Shown here: positions 8,322-16,163 of the stretch, in pieces | Numbering within the stretch: the first letter of the stretch is position 1 | How the letters are laid out: each line of letters begins with the position of its first letter | DNA from: Parvibacter caecicola | Lineage (GTDB): Bacteria > Actinomycetota > Coriobacteriia > Coriobacteriales > Eggerthellaceae | DNA length: 35,282 nt | NCBI RefSeq assembly: GCF_003725335.1 | Contig: NZ_QIBY01000023.1 | Span: 1 to 35,282, forward strand | Direction: 5' to 3' | Notes under the pieces: generated by a model | Database searches by the model: none | Told to the model about the DNA's origin: nothing | Seen by the model: only the letters and a program-made list of their open reading frames with translations | Translations under genes and position numbers: made by a program

Positions 8322-8327
8322 ATTATA
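8322..8327 (-). promoter_or_regulatory. Candidate -10 box for the LuxR-rnhA unit
   Basis: TATAAT on the minus strand lies about 45 bases upstream of the regulator's ATG and just beyond the tatA terminator. The expected -35 position falls inside the terminator stem and does not match the consensus, so it may need an activator. Confidence 0.4.
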
Positions 8328-8334
8328 CCTGGGG

Positions 8335-8368
8335 AAAAGAAAAAGGCGCCCGCCATCCGGCGCGCGCC
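8335..8368 (-). terminator. Intrinsic terminator after tatA
   Basis: On the minus strand a 10-base-pair stem (GGCGCGCGCC / GGCGGGCGCC, one mismatch, GGAT loop) is followed by TTTTTCTTTT. It lies about 30 bases after the tatA stop. Confidence 0.8.
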
Positions 8369-8399
8369 TCTGCTTGGTGTCCAAAAAGATGGGCGAGAG

Positions 8400-8663
8400 T
8401 TACTCGGCTGCTGCATCGTCGGAAGCAGCTACAACCTTCTTTACCACCTTTTTCTTCGGGGCGGCCTTGGGCTCCTCCACCACTTCCTCGACGACTTCCT
8501 CCACCTCGGGCTCTTCGTCCTTCGAGTTCATGCCGTCGCGCAGGCCCTTCACGGTCTTGCCGATGGCGGAACCCAGTTTGGGGAGGTTCTTCGGACCGAA
8601 GATCAGCAGCACCACCACCAGGATGATTACGAGCTCGGGAACGCCCATGCCAAGAAACTTCAT
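8400..8663 (-). CDS. tatA: Sec-independent (Tat) translocase subunit, TatA type
   Basis: TatA forms the pore or membrane-weakening component of the twin-arginine system, which exports folded proteins. The 87-residue product has the standard layout: a single N-terminal span (residues 9-22), the FGP hinge (22-24), then an amphipathic helix (NLPKLGSAIGKTVKGLRD) and an acidic-then-Lys-rich tail. The ATG at 8661-8663 has AAGGAGA upstream; the longer frame adds 27 residues without a better site. No tatB or tatC is nearby, so this is an orphan copy, which is common in Gram-positive bacteria. A promoter with TTGAAA and TTGAAT boxes 17 bases apart may lie at 8703-8731. Confidence 0.92.
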   Translation of the reverse strand: MKFLGMGVPELVIILVVVLLIFGPKNLPKLGSAIGKTVKGLRDGMNSKDEEPEVEEVVEEVVEEPKAAPKKKVVKKVVAASDDAAAE

Positions 8664-8702
8664 GTTTATCTCTCCTTTTTCCGCGAGGCGCTGTGCCTTT
8701 CG

Positions 8703-8731
8703 ATTCAAGCGCCTGCGCCAGCTGGTTTCAA
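8703..8731 (-). promoter_or_regulatory. Candidate promoter of tatA
   Basis: Minus-strand TTGAAA (8731-8726) and TTGAAT (8708-8703) are separated by 17 bases, about 40 bases upstream of the tatA ATG. The -10 match is only moderate. Confidence 0.35.
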
Positions 8732-8795
8732 CGGTGCCCATCATGGGGCAAAAACACCGCTGTGCCTATCACGCAGACTGGTGATTTTGTCACGT

Positions 8796-8838
8796 AGAAA
8801 AAGAATATCCCTGTCACGCAAATACGTGACAGGGATAT
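8796..8838 (-). terminator. Long perfect hairpin with U-tract after hppA
   Basis: A perfect 14-base-pair inverted repeat (8805-8818 with 8825-8838, six-base loop) lies about 40 bases after the hppA stop. On the minus strand it is followed by TCTTTTTCT, as in an intrinsic terminator. The core TGTCACG-N6-CGTGACA also looks like a dimeric protein-binding site, and further GTCACG-like copies lie at 8770-8795. A weaker 7-bp hairpin (8853-8874) precedes it. Confidence 0.75.
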
Positions 8839-8878
8839 ATGGGCTGCTCAGAACTATTCTAATAAGCGAATAGTAAGT

Positions 8879-10999
8879 TTAGAGCAAACTTTGAATGGTG
8901 ATGAACAGCGGGCTGAAAGTAAGCGACACGATGGTCATCAGATTGATGAGGATGTTCATCGACGGGCCGGAGGTGTCCTTGAAGGGGTCGCCCACGGTAT
9001 CGCCCACCACGGCGGCCTTGTGGGCCTCAGAGCCCTTGCCGCCGAAGTTGCCCTGTTCGATGTACTTCTTGGCGTTGTCCCACGCGCCGCCGGAGTTGGA
9101 CATGAAGATGGCCAGCAGCATGCCGGTGGCAACGGCGCCGGCCAAGAAACCGCCCAGCATGGCCGGGTTGAAGCAACCGATCACCACGGGCACCACGATG
9201 GCCAGGCAACCAGGCAGCATCATTTCCTTCAAAGCAGAGGAAGTGGAGATGGCCACGCACTTGTCGTACTCGGGCTCGGCCTCGTACTCCATGATGCCCT
9301 TGATCTCGCGGAACTGACGGCGCACCTCTTCCACCATGGCATGGGCGGCGCGGGACACGGCCCCCATGGTGAGAGCGGCGAACATGAAGGGCATCATGGC
9401 GCCGATGAAGATACCGGCCACGATGAGCGGGTCGGTAAGGGTGAGCTCGAAGTTCTCGATGTAGTGGTGCATCGTGGCCTGATAGGACACGAACAGGGAG
9501 ATGGCGGCCAGGCCGGCACTGGAGATGGCGAAGCCCTTGGCGATGGCGGCAGTGGTGTTGCCCACGGCGTCCAGCGCGTCGGTGCGGTCACGCACCTCTT
9601 CGGGCAGGCCGGCCATCTCGGCAATGCCGCCGGCGTTGTCCGCCACGGGGCCGTAAGCGTCAACGCCGATGGTGATGGCGGTGTTGGACAGCATGCCGGT
9701 GGCGGCCAGGGCCACGCCGTAGAGGCCCACCATCACGCCGCCCTCTATGGTAGCGGCCGGGAAAGCCATGTTACCGCAGAAGAACGCGCCGATGATGGCG
9801 AAGGCCACCAAGCAGATGGGGGCGATGGTGGAAAGCATGCCGGTGCCCAAGCCCTCGATGACCACGGTGGCGGCGCCGGTTTCGGCGGCGGCCGCAATCT
9901 TGTGCACCGGGTTGTAGTGGTCGGAGCAGAAGTACTCGGTAATCTTGCCGATGGCCAGGCCGGCCACCAGGCCGCAGATGACCGAACCGAACAGCCACAC
10001 CGGCTGGGCCGCAGCGCTCTGGCTCTGCCACATGGCAAAGATGGCCAGAATTACCAGAATTTCGATGCCAGCAGCCACGTAGGTGCCGCGATTCAGCGCT
10101 TTATGCAGATCGGCGCCCTCTTTAGTGCGCACTGCGAACAGGCCAATGATGGAGGTGATGATGCCGCAGGCTGCGATCATCACCGGCACGACAATGGTCC
10201 ACACGAAGTCGCCCTCGGTGAAGTAGCCGCCCAGCGAGCCGAAGGTAACGGCCAAAATAGTGGGGGCCAGGATGGCGCCAGTGTAAGACTCGAACAGGTC
10301 GGCGCCCATGCCGGCCACGTCGCCCACGTTGTCGCCTACGTTATCGGCGATGGTGGCGGGGTTGCGGGGGTCGTCCTCGGGGATGCCGGCCTCCACCTTG
10401 CCCACCAGGTCGGCGCCCACATCGGCGGCCTTGGTGTAAATGCCGCCGCCCACACGGGCGAACAGGGCCACGGCGGAAGCGCCGGTGGCGAAGCCCTCCA
10501 CCATGCCGATGTTCTCATGCATCAGCTGCGGATCGGCCAAGTTGACGCCGAACACCAGGAAGATGAGCCACAGAGACAGGCCCATCAGGGCGAACGACGC
10601 CACGCACAGGCCCATGGTGAGGCCCGACTTGAAGCTGACGTTCAGCGCCTTGGCCACCGATTCCTCGGCAGCGTAAGCGGTGCGGGTGTTGGCGCGGGTA
10701 GCCACGTACATGCCCACGTAACCGGCAGCGGCCGACAGCACGCCGCCCGTAACGAAGGCGATGGCGGTGATGGGCGAAAGCGCCACGGCCATGATAACGG
10801 CCACAACCACCATGAAGATGATGAGCAGCTTGTACTCGCTCATGAGGAAGGCTTGGGCCCCCTGCTGGATTTTGAGCGAGATGCTGTTCATCTTGTCGGG
10901 ACCGGGGTTCTGCTTCAGAACCCACGAGCCCAGGTAGGCTGCCACGATAATGCCGATGGCGGCACAAATCGGGGCAAGCCATGCGACTTGCGTAGTCAC
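8879..10999 (-). CDS. hppA: Membrane-bound ion-pumping pyrophosphatase
   Basis: Hydrolyses pyrophosphate and uses the energy to pump H+ and/or Na+ across the membrane. The 706-residue protein is of normal size with about 16 spans. The catalytic region is intact: DVGADLVGK (193-201) and the acidic EDDPRNPATIADNVGDNVGD stretch (208-227). Ala484 in GNTTAA (480-485) is the residue type of the K+-dependent subfamily; K+-independent enzymes have Lys there. Which ion is pumped cannot be settled from the sequence. The start is GTG with AAGGAGG upstream. It is a single-gene unit, with its own terminator and an inverted repeat in its leader. Confidence 0.95.
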   Translation of the reverse strand: MTTQVAWLAPICAAIGIIVAAYLGSWVLKQNPGPDKMNSISLKIQQGAQAFLMSEYKLLIIFMVVVAVIMAVALSPITAIAFVTGGVLSAAAGYVGMYVATRANTRTAYAAEESVAKALNVSFKSGLTMGLCVASFALMGLSLWLIFLVFGVNLADPQLMHENIGMVEGFATGASAVALFARVGGGIYTKAADVGADLVGKVEAGIPEDDPRNPATIADNVGDNVGDVAGMGADLFESYTGAILAPTILAVTFGSLGGYFTEGDFVWTIVVPVMIAACGIITSIIGLFAVRTKEGADLHKALNRGTYVAAGIEILVILAIFAMWQSQSAAAQPVWLFGSVICGLVAGLAIGKITEYFCSDHYNPVHKIAAAAETGAATVVIEGLGTGMLSTIAPICLVAFAIIGAFFCGNMAFPAATIEGGVMVGLYGVALAATGMLSNTAITIGVDAYGPVADNAGGIAEMAGLPEEVRDRTDALDAVGNTTAAIAKGFAISSAGLAAISLFVSYQATMHHYIENFELTLTDPLIVAGIFIGAMMPFMFAALTMGAVSRAAHAMVEEVRRQFREIKGIMEYEAEPEYDKCVAISTSSALKEMMLPGCLAIVVPVVIGCFNPAMLGGFLAGAVATGMLLAIFMSNSGGAWDNAKKYIEQGNFGGKGSEAHKAAVVGDTVGDPFKDTSGPSMNILINLMTIVSLTFSPLFITIQSLL

Positions 11000-11039
11000 G
11001 ATGACCCTCCTTATCCCTTTGGACAGAACAAGATGCTCG

Positions 11040-11077
11040 AACAGTTTTCCCGGAACTGTTTCTTGCGCCGTATTCTA
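11040..11077 (-). promoter_or_regulatory. hppA leader: -10 box and inverted repeat
   Basis: A minus-strand TAGAAT (11077-11072) could be the -10 box; no clear -35 is seen. Just downstream, AACAGTT-N7-AACTGTT (11040-11046 and 11054-11060) is a perfect 7-base inverted repeat placed at about +5 to +25. It could be a repressor site or a leader hairpin. Confidence 0.35.
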
Positions 11078-11203
11078 GGATAAAGAAGGTGCCAGGCGCC
11101 CATCGCCCCCGCCATCGGGGCGCAGCGGCGGGTTTTAGGCCTTTTAACGGGCCTGATATGCCCCGCAATGGCCCCGTTGCGCCCCCGCAGGCGGACGCGG
11201 CCG

Positions 11204-12361
11204 CTAGGCGCGGGCGCTCACCGCCTGGGCCACGGCGTCGGCCACGCGGGGGTCGAAGGGGTCGGGCATGATGAACTCCTCGCACAGTTCATCATCGGAC
11301 ACCAGCGCCGCCAGCGCCTCGGCTGCCGCCAGCTTCATGGGCTCGGTGATGCGCTCGGCCCGCGCCGCCAGCGCGCCTTTGAATATGCCGGGAAAGGCAA
11401 TCACGTTGTTCACCTGGTTGGGGAAGTCGGAACGGCCGGTGCCCACGATGCGAGCGCCCGCCGCCTTCGCCTCATCGGGGAAGATTTCGGGGGTGGGGTT
11501 GGCCATGGCGAACACGATGGCGTCATCGGCCATGGAAGCCACCATCTCCGCCGTGATGGCGCCAGGGGCCGAAACGCCGATCACGATATCGGCGCCGCAC
11601 AGGGCATCGGCCAGCGTGCCGCTGACATCTTCCAAATTGGTGGTTTGAAGCATGGCCTCCTGGGCCTCGTTCATATTGGGGCACTGCGATGACAGGATAC
11701 CGAAACGGTCCACCATGGTCACATGGGCGAAGCCGTAGCTGAGCAGCAGCTTCGCGATGGCGATGCCGGCGGAACCGGCGCCGTTCACCACCACACGCAC
11801 ATCGTGCTTGTTCTTGCCCGTGAGGCGCAGGGCGTTGATGATGCCCGACAGCACCACGATGGCGGTGCCGTGCTGGTCGTCATGGAAAACCGGGATGTCC
11901 AGCAGGTCGTTCAAGCGGCGCTCTATCTCGAAGCAGCGGGGCGCCGAAATGTCCTCCAGGTTGATGCCGCCGAAGGTGGGGGCGATGGCCGCCACCGCTT
12001 TGATTATCTCTTCGGTATCTTGGGTGTCCAAGCAGATGGGAAACGCGTCCACGCCGCCGAAAGCCTTGAACAGCGCCGCCTTCCCTTCCATTACCGGCAT
12101 GGCCGCCAGAGGGCCGATGTTGCCCAGCCCCAGCACCGCGCTGCCGTCGGTCACCACCGCCACCGTGTTCGACTTCACCGTGTAATCGTAGGCGGCCGCA
12201 GGGTCAGCGGCTACGGCGCGGCAGGCCTCGGCGACGCCGGGCGTATAGGCGCAGGCCAGGTGGTGGCGCGTGGTTATTTCCATCTTGGGGGTAACCTCTA
12301 CCTTGCCCCGCCACTGTTTGTGCAGTGCGAGCGATTCTTGGGCAATGGCGTTAGAGCTCAT
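11204..12361 (-). CDS. Malic enzyme (malate dehydrogenase, decarboxylating)
   Basis: Converts malate to pyruvate and CO2 with reduction of NAD(P)+. The 385-residue protein is the short bacterial form, without a phosphotransacetylase domain. Visible motifs are AYTPGVAE and TDGSAVLGLGNIGP in the N-terminal domain, the metal-binding stretch LEDISAPRCFEIE and PVFHDDQHGTA, and the nucleotide-binding NGAGSAGIAIAKLL. Cofactor choice (NAD or NADP) is not evident. I chose the ATG at 12359-12361, which has AAAGG 8 bases upstream; an in-frame GTG three codons earlier has no room for a site. A TACAAT box (12404-12399, minus strand) may be its -10 element. Confidence 0.92.
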   Translation of the reverse strand: MSSNAIAQESLALHKQWRGKVEVTPKMEITTRHHLACAYTPGVAEACRAVAADPAAAYDYTVKSNTVAVVTDGSAVLGLGNIGPLAAMPVMEGKAALFKAFGGVDAFPICLDTQDTEEIIKAVAAIAPTFGGINLEDISAPRCFEIERRLNDLLDIPVFHDDQHGTAIVVLSGIINALRLTGKNKHDVRVVVNGAGSAGIAIAKLLLSYGFAHVTMVDRFGILSSQCPNMNEAQEAMLQTTNLEDVSGTLADALCGADIVIGVSAPGAITAEMVASMADDAIVFAMANPTPEIFPDEAKAAGARIVGTGRSDFPNQVNNVIAFPGIFKGALAARAERITEPMKLAAAEALAALVSDDELCEEFIMPDPFDPRVADAVAQAVSARA

Positions 12362-12445
12362 GGAAGGCACCTTTCAATCAATCTGTAAAAGTGCTCCCAT
12401 TGTAAGGCTGCGCCCCTGGCCCGGTGGCCATCCTTCGGGGAACGA

Positions 12446-13063
12446 CTACGCGCACACCACAATGCGGTAGTGGGCGTTGTCGCCGCAGCACGTTTGCAGC
12501 ACCACCGACTCGCCGTAGCCGGTCACTTCGGCGGAAATGTCCTCCCAGCAGGTGTCGTCGGTGACGCGGAAGGCCTTCGCCACGTGATAGGTGCGCATGT
12601 TGCCCTGCCGGTCGCACACGCGCACCGCGTCCCCCTCTCGCAGGTCCATCACCTCGTGGAAGGGGCCCGGGTTGTGGCCGATGAAGTAGCCCCACGAGCC
12701 ATCGGTGGTACTGTCGGCGCCCAACCACAGGCCGGCGCCGCTTCGGGGCGCCGTTTCCGCTTCGAAGTCGTCTATATAGGGAAGCACGCTATCCCCTACT
12801 TGAATGGTGGCGGGGGCCATCGACCGAGCATCGGGGGCCGAAGCCGCCGGCCCGACCGACGCCGGTTGCGCCGCCGGCTGGACGGCCGGAGCAACGGCCG
12901 CAGCCCCAGTCGCGTTATCGTCCGCCGCAGGAACGGCCGCAGATGCAACCGCCTCGTCAAGCGCTTCGTCGGCCACAATGTCAACGGCGTAAGTCGCCGG
13001 CATCGCCATAACGGCGCACAGAGCGGCGCCGGCCATGGCCTTCACCGCAAGCAGGGGAATCAT
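12446..13063 (-). CDS. Secreted sortase-like transpeptidase
   Basis: A 205-residue protein with a signal peptide (residues 1 to about 26), an Ala/Pro-rich linker (about 27-88) and a C-terminal sortase-like domain. The sortase catalytic triad can be placed: His130 in FIGHNPGPF, Cys192 in VVLQTCCGDN and Arg200 in HYRIVV. Sortases cut sorting-signal proteins and join them to the cell wall or pilin subunits. The domain is small, about 115 residues. There is no C-terminal membrane anchor, and no LPxTG-type substrate gene is visible in the window, so target and function are unknown. The ATG has an excellent AAGGAGGTG site. It stands alone between the ribF operon end and the malic enzyme. Confidence 0.72.
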   Translation of the reverse strand: MIPLLAVKAMAGAALCAVMAMPATYAVDIVADEALDEAVASAAVPAADDNATGAAAVAPAVQPAAQPASVGPAASAPDARSMAPATIQVGDSVLPYIDDFEAETAPRSGAGLWLGADSTTDGSWGYFIGHNPGPFHEVMDLREGDAVRVCDRQGNMRTYHVAKAFRVTDDTCWEDISAEVTGYGESVVLQTCCGDNAHYRIVVCA

Positions 13064-13212
13064 CGGGCACCTCCTTGACGCTCAGTCCGTCAGGGAAATG
13101 GTAGGGCCGTCAAAACCGGTGCAGCTGATGCGCCGGCCAGCCGTTTTTGCCGCGTAGAACCTTGGTTAATTGCAGGAAAGCCCCGTCAATCCCCCGTTAA
13201 ACGGCCGTTGCC

Positions 13213-13239
13213 GGGCGCCGCGCCCGCCAAGGCGCGCCC
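13213..13239 (-). terminator. GC-rich hairpin directly after ribF
   Basis: GGGCGC and GCGCCC (13234-13239 and 13213-13218) can pair across a 15-base loop immediately after the ribF stop codon. There is no U-tract, so it may be a weak or Rho-assisted terminator or an mRNA end-protecting structure. Confidence 0.35.
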
Positions 13240-14178
13240 TCAGAAGGAGAACGGGGGCATTTCGTCGCGCACGTAGGCGATGTTGCCCAGCACCGTGGCC
13301 TTGAGCTCCTCCACGCTGGAGAACTTGCGCATCGGGCGCAGCCATTCCGCAAACTGCACGGAAATGGGCTGGCCGTAGATGTCCCCTTCGAAGCCGATGA
13401 GATGCACCTCCACATTGGCAGCGGCCTCTTCGGCGAACGTCGGGGGCACCCCCACCGCCACTGCCGCCCGGTAAGGCCGCCCCTCCACCGTGGCCCATGC
13501 GCCGTACACCCCGGGCCCGATGGCCAGCATTTGCACCGGCACCTGCAAATTTGCGGTGCGGAAACCGAATTCACGGCCTTCGCCGCGGCCCTCTACCACC
13601 GTGCCCTGCAGGGAATACGGGCGCGTAAGCAGGGCGTTCGCTTCTTGTACCCGCCCTTCTTCCAAAAGGCGGCGAATGCGGGTTGCCGTCACCGGCACCG
13701 CGCCTTCCGCCAAAAGCTCGTGGGCCGCCACCTCCATGCCGCGGGGCCCGCCCCACTGCAGAAGCTGCTCCACCGTGCCCTGGGCCTTGGCCCCAAAGCG
13801 GAAATCGGCCCCCACGTGCAGCTGCCCCGGCGTATGCCGGCCGAACAGCAGCTCCAAGAACTCGTCAGGGGAATTGGCGGCGAAATCCGCCGTGAAGGGG
13901 ATGCTCAGCACGGCATCGACCCCTGTGGCGGCCAGGGTTTCCAGCCGCACCTGATTGGTCATGAGCTTTTTCAGGCGCCCCGCCGCGAACAGCTCGTCGG
14001 GGTCGCGGTCGAAGGTGATGGCCAACGCCGGCGCGCCGGCGGCCAGCGCGCCTTCGACGGCCTTGGCTATGAGGTACTGGTGTCCCTCGTGCACGCCGTC
14101 GAACACACCGAAGGCGCAAGACGCCCCCTCCAGCATGCTGGACCTGAAATCCACGCCCCATGCGCTAACAGCGGCCAC
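13240..14178 (-). CDS. ribF: Bifunctional riboflavin kinase / FAD synthetase
   Basis: Phosphorylates riboflavin to FMN and adenylates FMN to FAD. The 312-residue protein has the nucleotidyltransferase motif FGVFDGVHEGH (23-33) and the TRIRRLLEEG segment (166-175) of the FAD synthetase domain. The kinase domain shows GVYGAWATVEG, PPTF and VEVHLIGFEGDIYG. The kinase Mg/ATP motif, normally PTAN, reads RTAN (207-210), so the conserved Pro is replaced while Thr208 and Asn210 are kept. The start is GTG with AGGGGG upstream, and it overlaps the truB end by 14 bases. It is the last gene of the nusA operon. Confidence 0.93.
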   Translation of the reverse strand: MAAVSAWGVDFRSSMLEGASCAFGVFDGVHEGHQYLIAKAVEGALAAGAPALAITFDRDPDELFAAGRLKKLMTNQVRLETLAATGVDAVLSIPFTADFAANSPDEFLELLFGRHTPGQLHVGADFRFGAKAQGTVEQLLQWGGPRGMEVAAHELLAEGAVPVTATRIRRLLEEGRVQEANALLTRPYSLQGTVVEGRGEGREFGFRTANLQVPVQMLAIGPGVYGAWATVEGRPYRAAVAVGVPPTFAEEAAANVEVHLIGFEGDIYGQPISVQFAEWLRPMRKFSSVEELKATVLGNIAYVRDEMPPFSF

Positions 14179-15166
14179 GGCGCACCCCCTGGGAAAACAC
14201 GCAATCGGGCACCAAGGCCCCCTTCTCCTGGCTGAAGCGGTACAGGGCCCGCAGAAGCCCGCCGCTCACCACCGCCACCACTTCCCCGTCCGCCAAGGGC
14301 TCCTCCGACGCGCGGATGCGGGGCATGCAGGCGCACACCGTTTCGCGGAAGGGGTCGCCGTTGAACTGGTAAAGAGGGCTTCGGGCCGACAGCTTTCCGC
14401 CGTTGGCAAGGCTTTTCTCCTGATGCTCGTCGGCGAACAAGAACCGCAGCCCCAAAAGTGCCAGCGGATCGAGGGCCGCTTCGGCGCCGCACTCCTCCAG
14501 CTGCTTCAAGCTGACGCACTGCGCTTCGGTGAGCCGCCCCACCGCCAGGCGCCGCAGCTGCTCAACGCTGCCGCCGCAGCCCAGGGCGGCCCCGATATCG
14601 CGGGCCAGCGAGCGAATGTAGGTGCCCTTGGACACATGGCAGGCCACGCGCCAGAACAGGCCGTCTTCGGTTTCCTCCACCGCCAGCAGCTGCAGGGAGT
14701 ACACCTCCACCGGCCGCGGTTGCAACTGCAGCACCCGCCCCTTTCGGGCGGCGTCGCAGGCTTTGGCGCCGTTAACCTTGATGGCGGAATAAAGCGGCGG
14801 CATCTGGTTTTGGAATCCCTCGAAGCGGCGCAGGAACTCTTGGGCGAGGTGCGGGTTAGCCGCCTGACAGGGCACCGGAGCCGTGCGGATCACCTGGCCC
14901 AGCGCGTCGTCGGTGTCGGTCTCAACCCCCAGGCGGACGAGCACCTCGTAGCGCTTGTCGTGGTCCACCAGGTACTTGTCCAGCCGGGCGGCGGGCCCCA
15001 CGCACACCTGCAAAACGCCGCTCGCCAGCGGGTCCAGCGTGCCGGTGTGGCCCACCCGGCGCTCGCCGAAGATGCGGCGCACCCGGTTCACCACATCGTG
15101 AGACGACATGCCGGAAGGCTTATCGATGGCTATGACCAGGGAAAATTCGCTCGGCTGGCGCTTCAT
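14165..15166 (-). CDS. truB: tRNA pseudouridine-55 synthase
   Basis: Makes pseudouridine at position 55 in the T-loop of tRNAs. The 333-residue protein has the TruB signature IDKPSGMSSHDVV and GHTGTLDPLASGVL; Asp45 in the latter is the catalytic nucleophile. The KRYEVLVRLGVETDTDDALG segment is also typical. A C-terminal PUA-like region follows (about 240-330). I placed the start at the ATG 15164-15166; a TTG two codons upstream is possible, and neither has a strong ribosome-binding site. It begins 9 bases after the nrnA stop and overlaps ribF by 14 bases, so translation is probably coupled. Confidence 0.95.
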   Translation of the reverse strand: MKRQPSEFSLVIAIDKPSGMSSHDVVNRVRRIFGERRVGHTGTLDPLASGVLQVCVGPAARLDKYLVDHDKRYEVLVRLGVETDTDDALGQVIRTAPVPCQAANPHLAQEFLRRFEGFQNQMPPLYSAIKVNGAKACDAARKGRVLQLQPRPVEVYSLQLLAVEETEDGLFWRVACHVSKGTYIRSLARDIGAALGCGGSVEQLRRLAVGRLTEAQCVSLKQLEECGAEAALDPLALLGLRFLFADEHQEKSLANGGKLSARSPLYQFNGDPFRETVCACMPRIRASEEPLADGEVVAVVSGGLLRALYRFSQEKGALVPDCVFSQGVRRGRC

Positions 15167-15175
15167 GGGCAACCG

Positions 15176-16159
15176 CTATTCCACATGGGACAAAATGGCC
15201 CCGAGCGCTTCCACCGCCTGGGCCACGCTGCCCTGGAAGGTGAAGCCGGCAGCGGCCCTGTGGCCCCCTCCCCCGAAGCTGCGGGCGATGGAGGCCACGT
15301 CGGTATCGTCTTTGGCGCGCAGGCTTCCGCGCACCGCATCCCCCTGCTGCCGCAGCATGCAGGCAACCCGTACCCCGCTCACCGAGCGCAACAGGTTGAT
15401 CAGCGGCTCGGCGTCGGCCTTAACCGCGCCGGCCCGCTGGAAGTCGTCCTCGGTCAGCCAGCTTATGACGCACTGGCCCTCGCGCAAGAACTCCATGCGC
15501 TCGATTGCCACCGCCTCCAGCTGCAAGGAGGCCCGGCTGCGGTTCTGGAACACCTCGCGGCTTATCTCGCCGGGAAGCGCCCCCGCCTCCACCATCTCGG
15601 CGGCAGCGCGGAACACGGCGCTGGTGGCGTTCTGGTACTGGAAGCGACCGGTATCGGTCATGAGGCCGGTGTAACAGCAGGTGGCAACGGCCCCTTCGCA
15701 ATCGGCCCCCAAAAGATGGCACAGCTTCCACACCAGAAGGGCCGTAGCCGCCACGTCGGGATCGGTGTAGCTGTAGTCGGCCATGGGGGCGTCGGTGGCA
15801 TGATGGTCCACCGTCACCGTTGTCCCTGCACGGCGGCGCACCGCGTCCCCCTCCCCCAACCGCTCGGGAATGGGCACGTCCACCGCCACGAACACGTCCG
15901 GCACATCGGAGAGAAGGGAGGCGGACATCAGCTGGAACGTCCCCGGCAGAAACCGCAGCGAGGCGTCGATGGACTCCGGGCCGGCAGTGAGCGTGAACAC
16001 GGTTTTGCCCAGCTGCCTCAAAGCGCAGGCAAGCCCGAGCCCCGAGCCCAGGCAATCGCCATCGGGGCTCACGTGGCCGCAGATGGCCACCGTGTGCGCC
16101 TTCAGCAGCACTTGGGCGATCTCTTCCAGCGTGGTGTTGGTTTGGGGGGTTACGGCCAC
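15176..16159 (-). CDS. nrnA: DHH-family phosphoesterase (oligoribonuclease / pAp phosphatase type)
   Basis: NrnA-type enzymes degrade very short RNAs and dephosphorylate 3'-phosphoadenosine 5'-phosphate. The 327-residue protein has the DHH domain metal motifs GHVSPDGDCLGSG (PDGD at 32-35) and VTVDHHATDAP (DHH at 118-120), and the DHHA1 domain glycine motif GGGGHRAAAG near the C-terminus. I chose the GTG at 16157-16159, 4 bases after the rbfA stop, with GAGGAG upstream in the rbfA end; a TTG inside rbfA would add 9 residues. Its position between rbfA and truB is the usual one. Confidence 0.92.
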   Translation of the reverse strand: MAVTPQTNTTLEEIAQVLLKAHTVAICGHVSPDGDCLGSGLGLACALRQLGKTVFTLTAGPESIDASLRFLPGTFQLMSASLLSDVPDVFVAVDVPIPERLGEGDAVRRRAGTTVTVDHHATDAPMADYSYTDPDVAATALLVWKLCHLLGADCEGAVATCCYTGLMTDTGRFQYQNATSAVFRAAAEMVEAGALPGEISREVFQNRSRASLQLEAVAIERMEFLREGQCVISWLTEDDFQRAGAVKADAEPLINLLRSVSGVRVACMLRQQGDAVRGSLRAKDDTDVASIARSFGGGGHRAAAGFTFQGSVAQAVEALGAILSHVE

Positions 16160-16163
16160 TGCG

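Noticed and set aside
8891-11083. A 730-codon antisense frame opposite hppA
   Set aside because: Same shadow effect; extremely His/Gly-rich, no recognisable domain.
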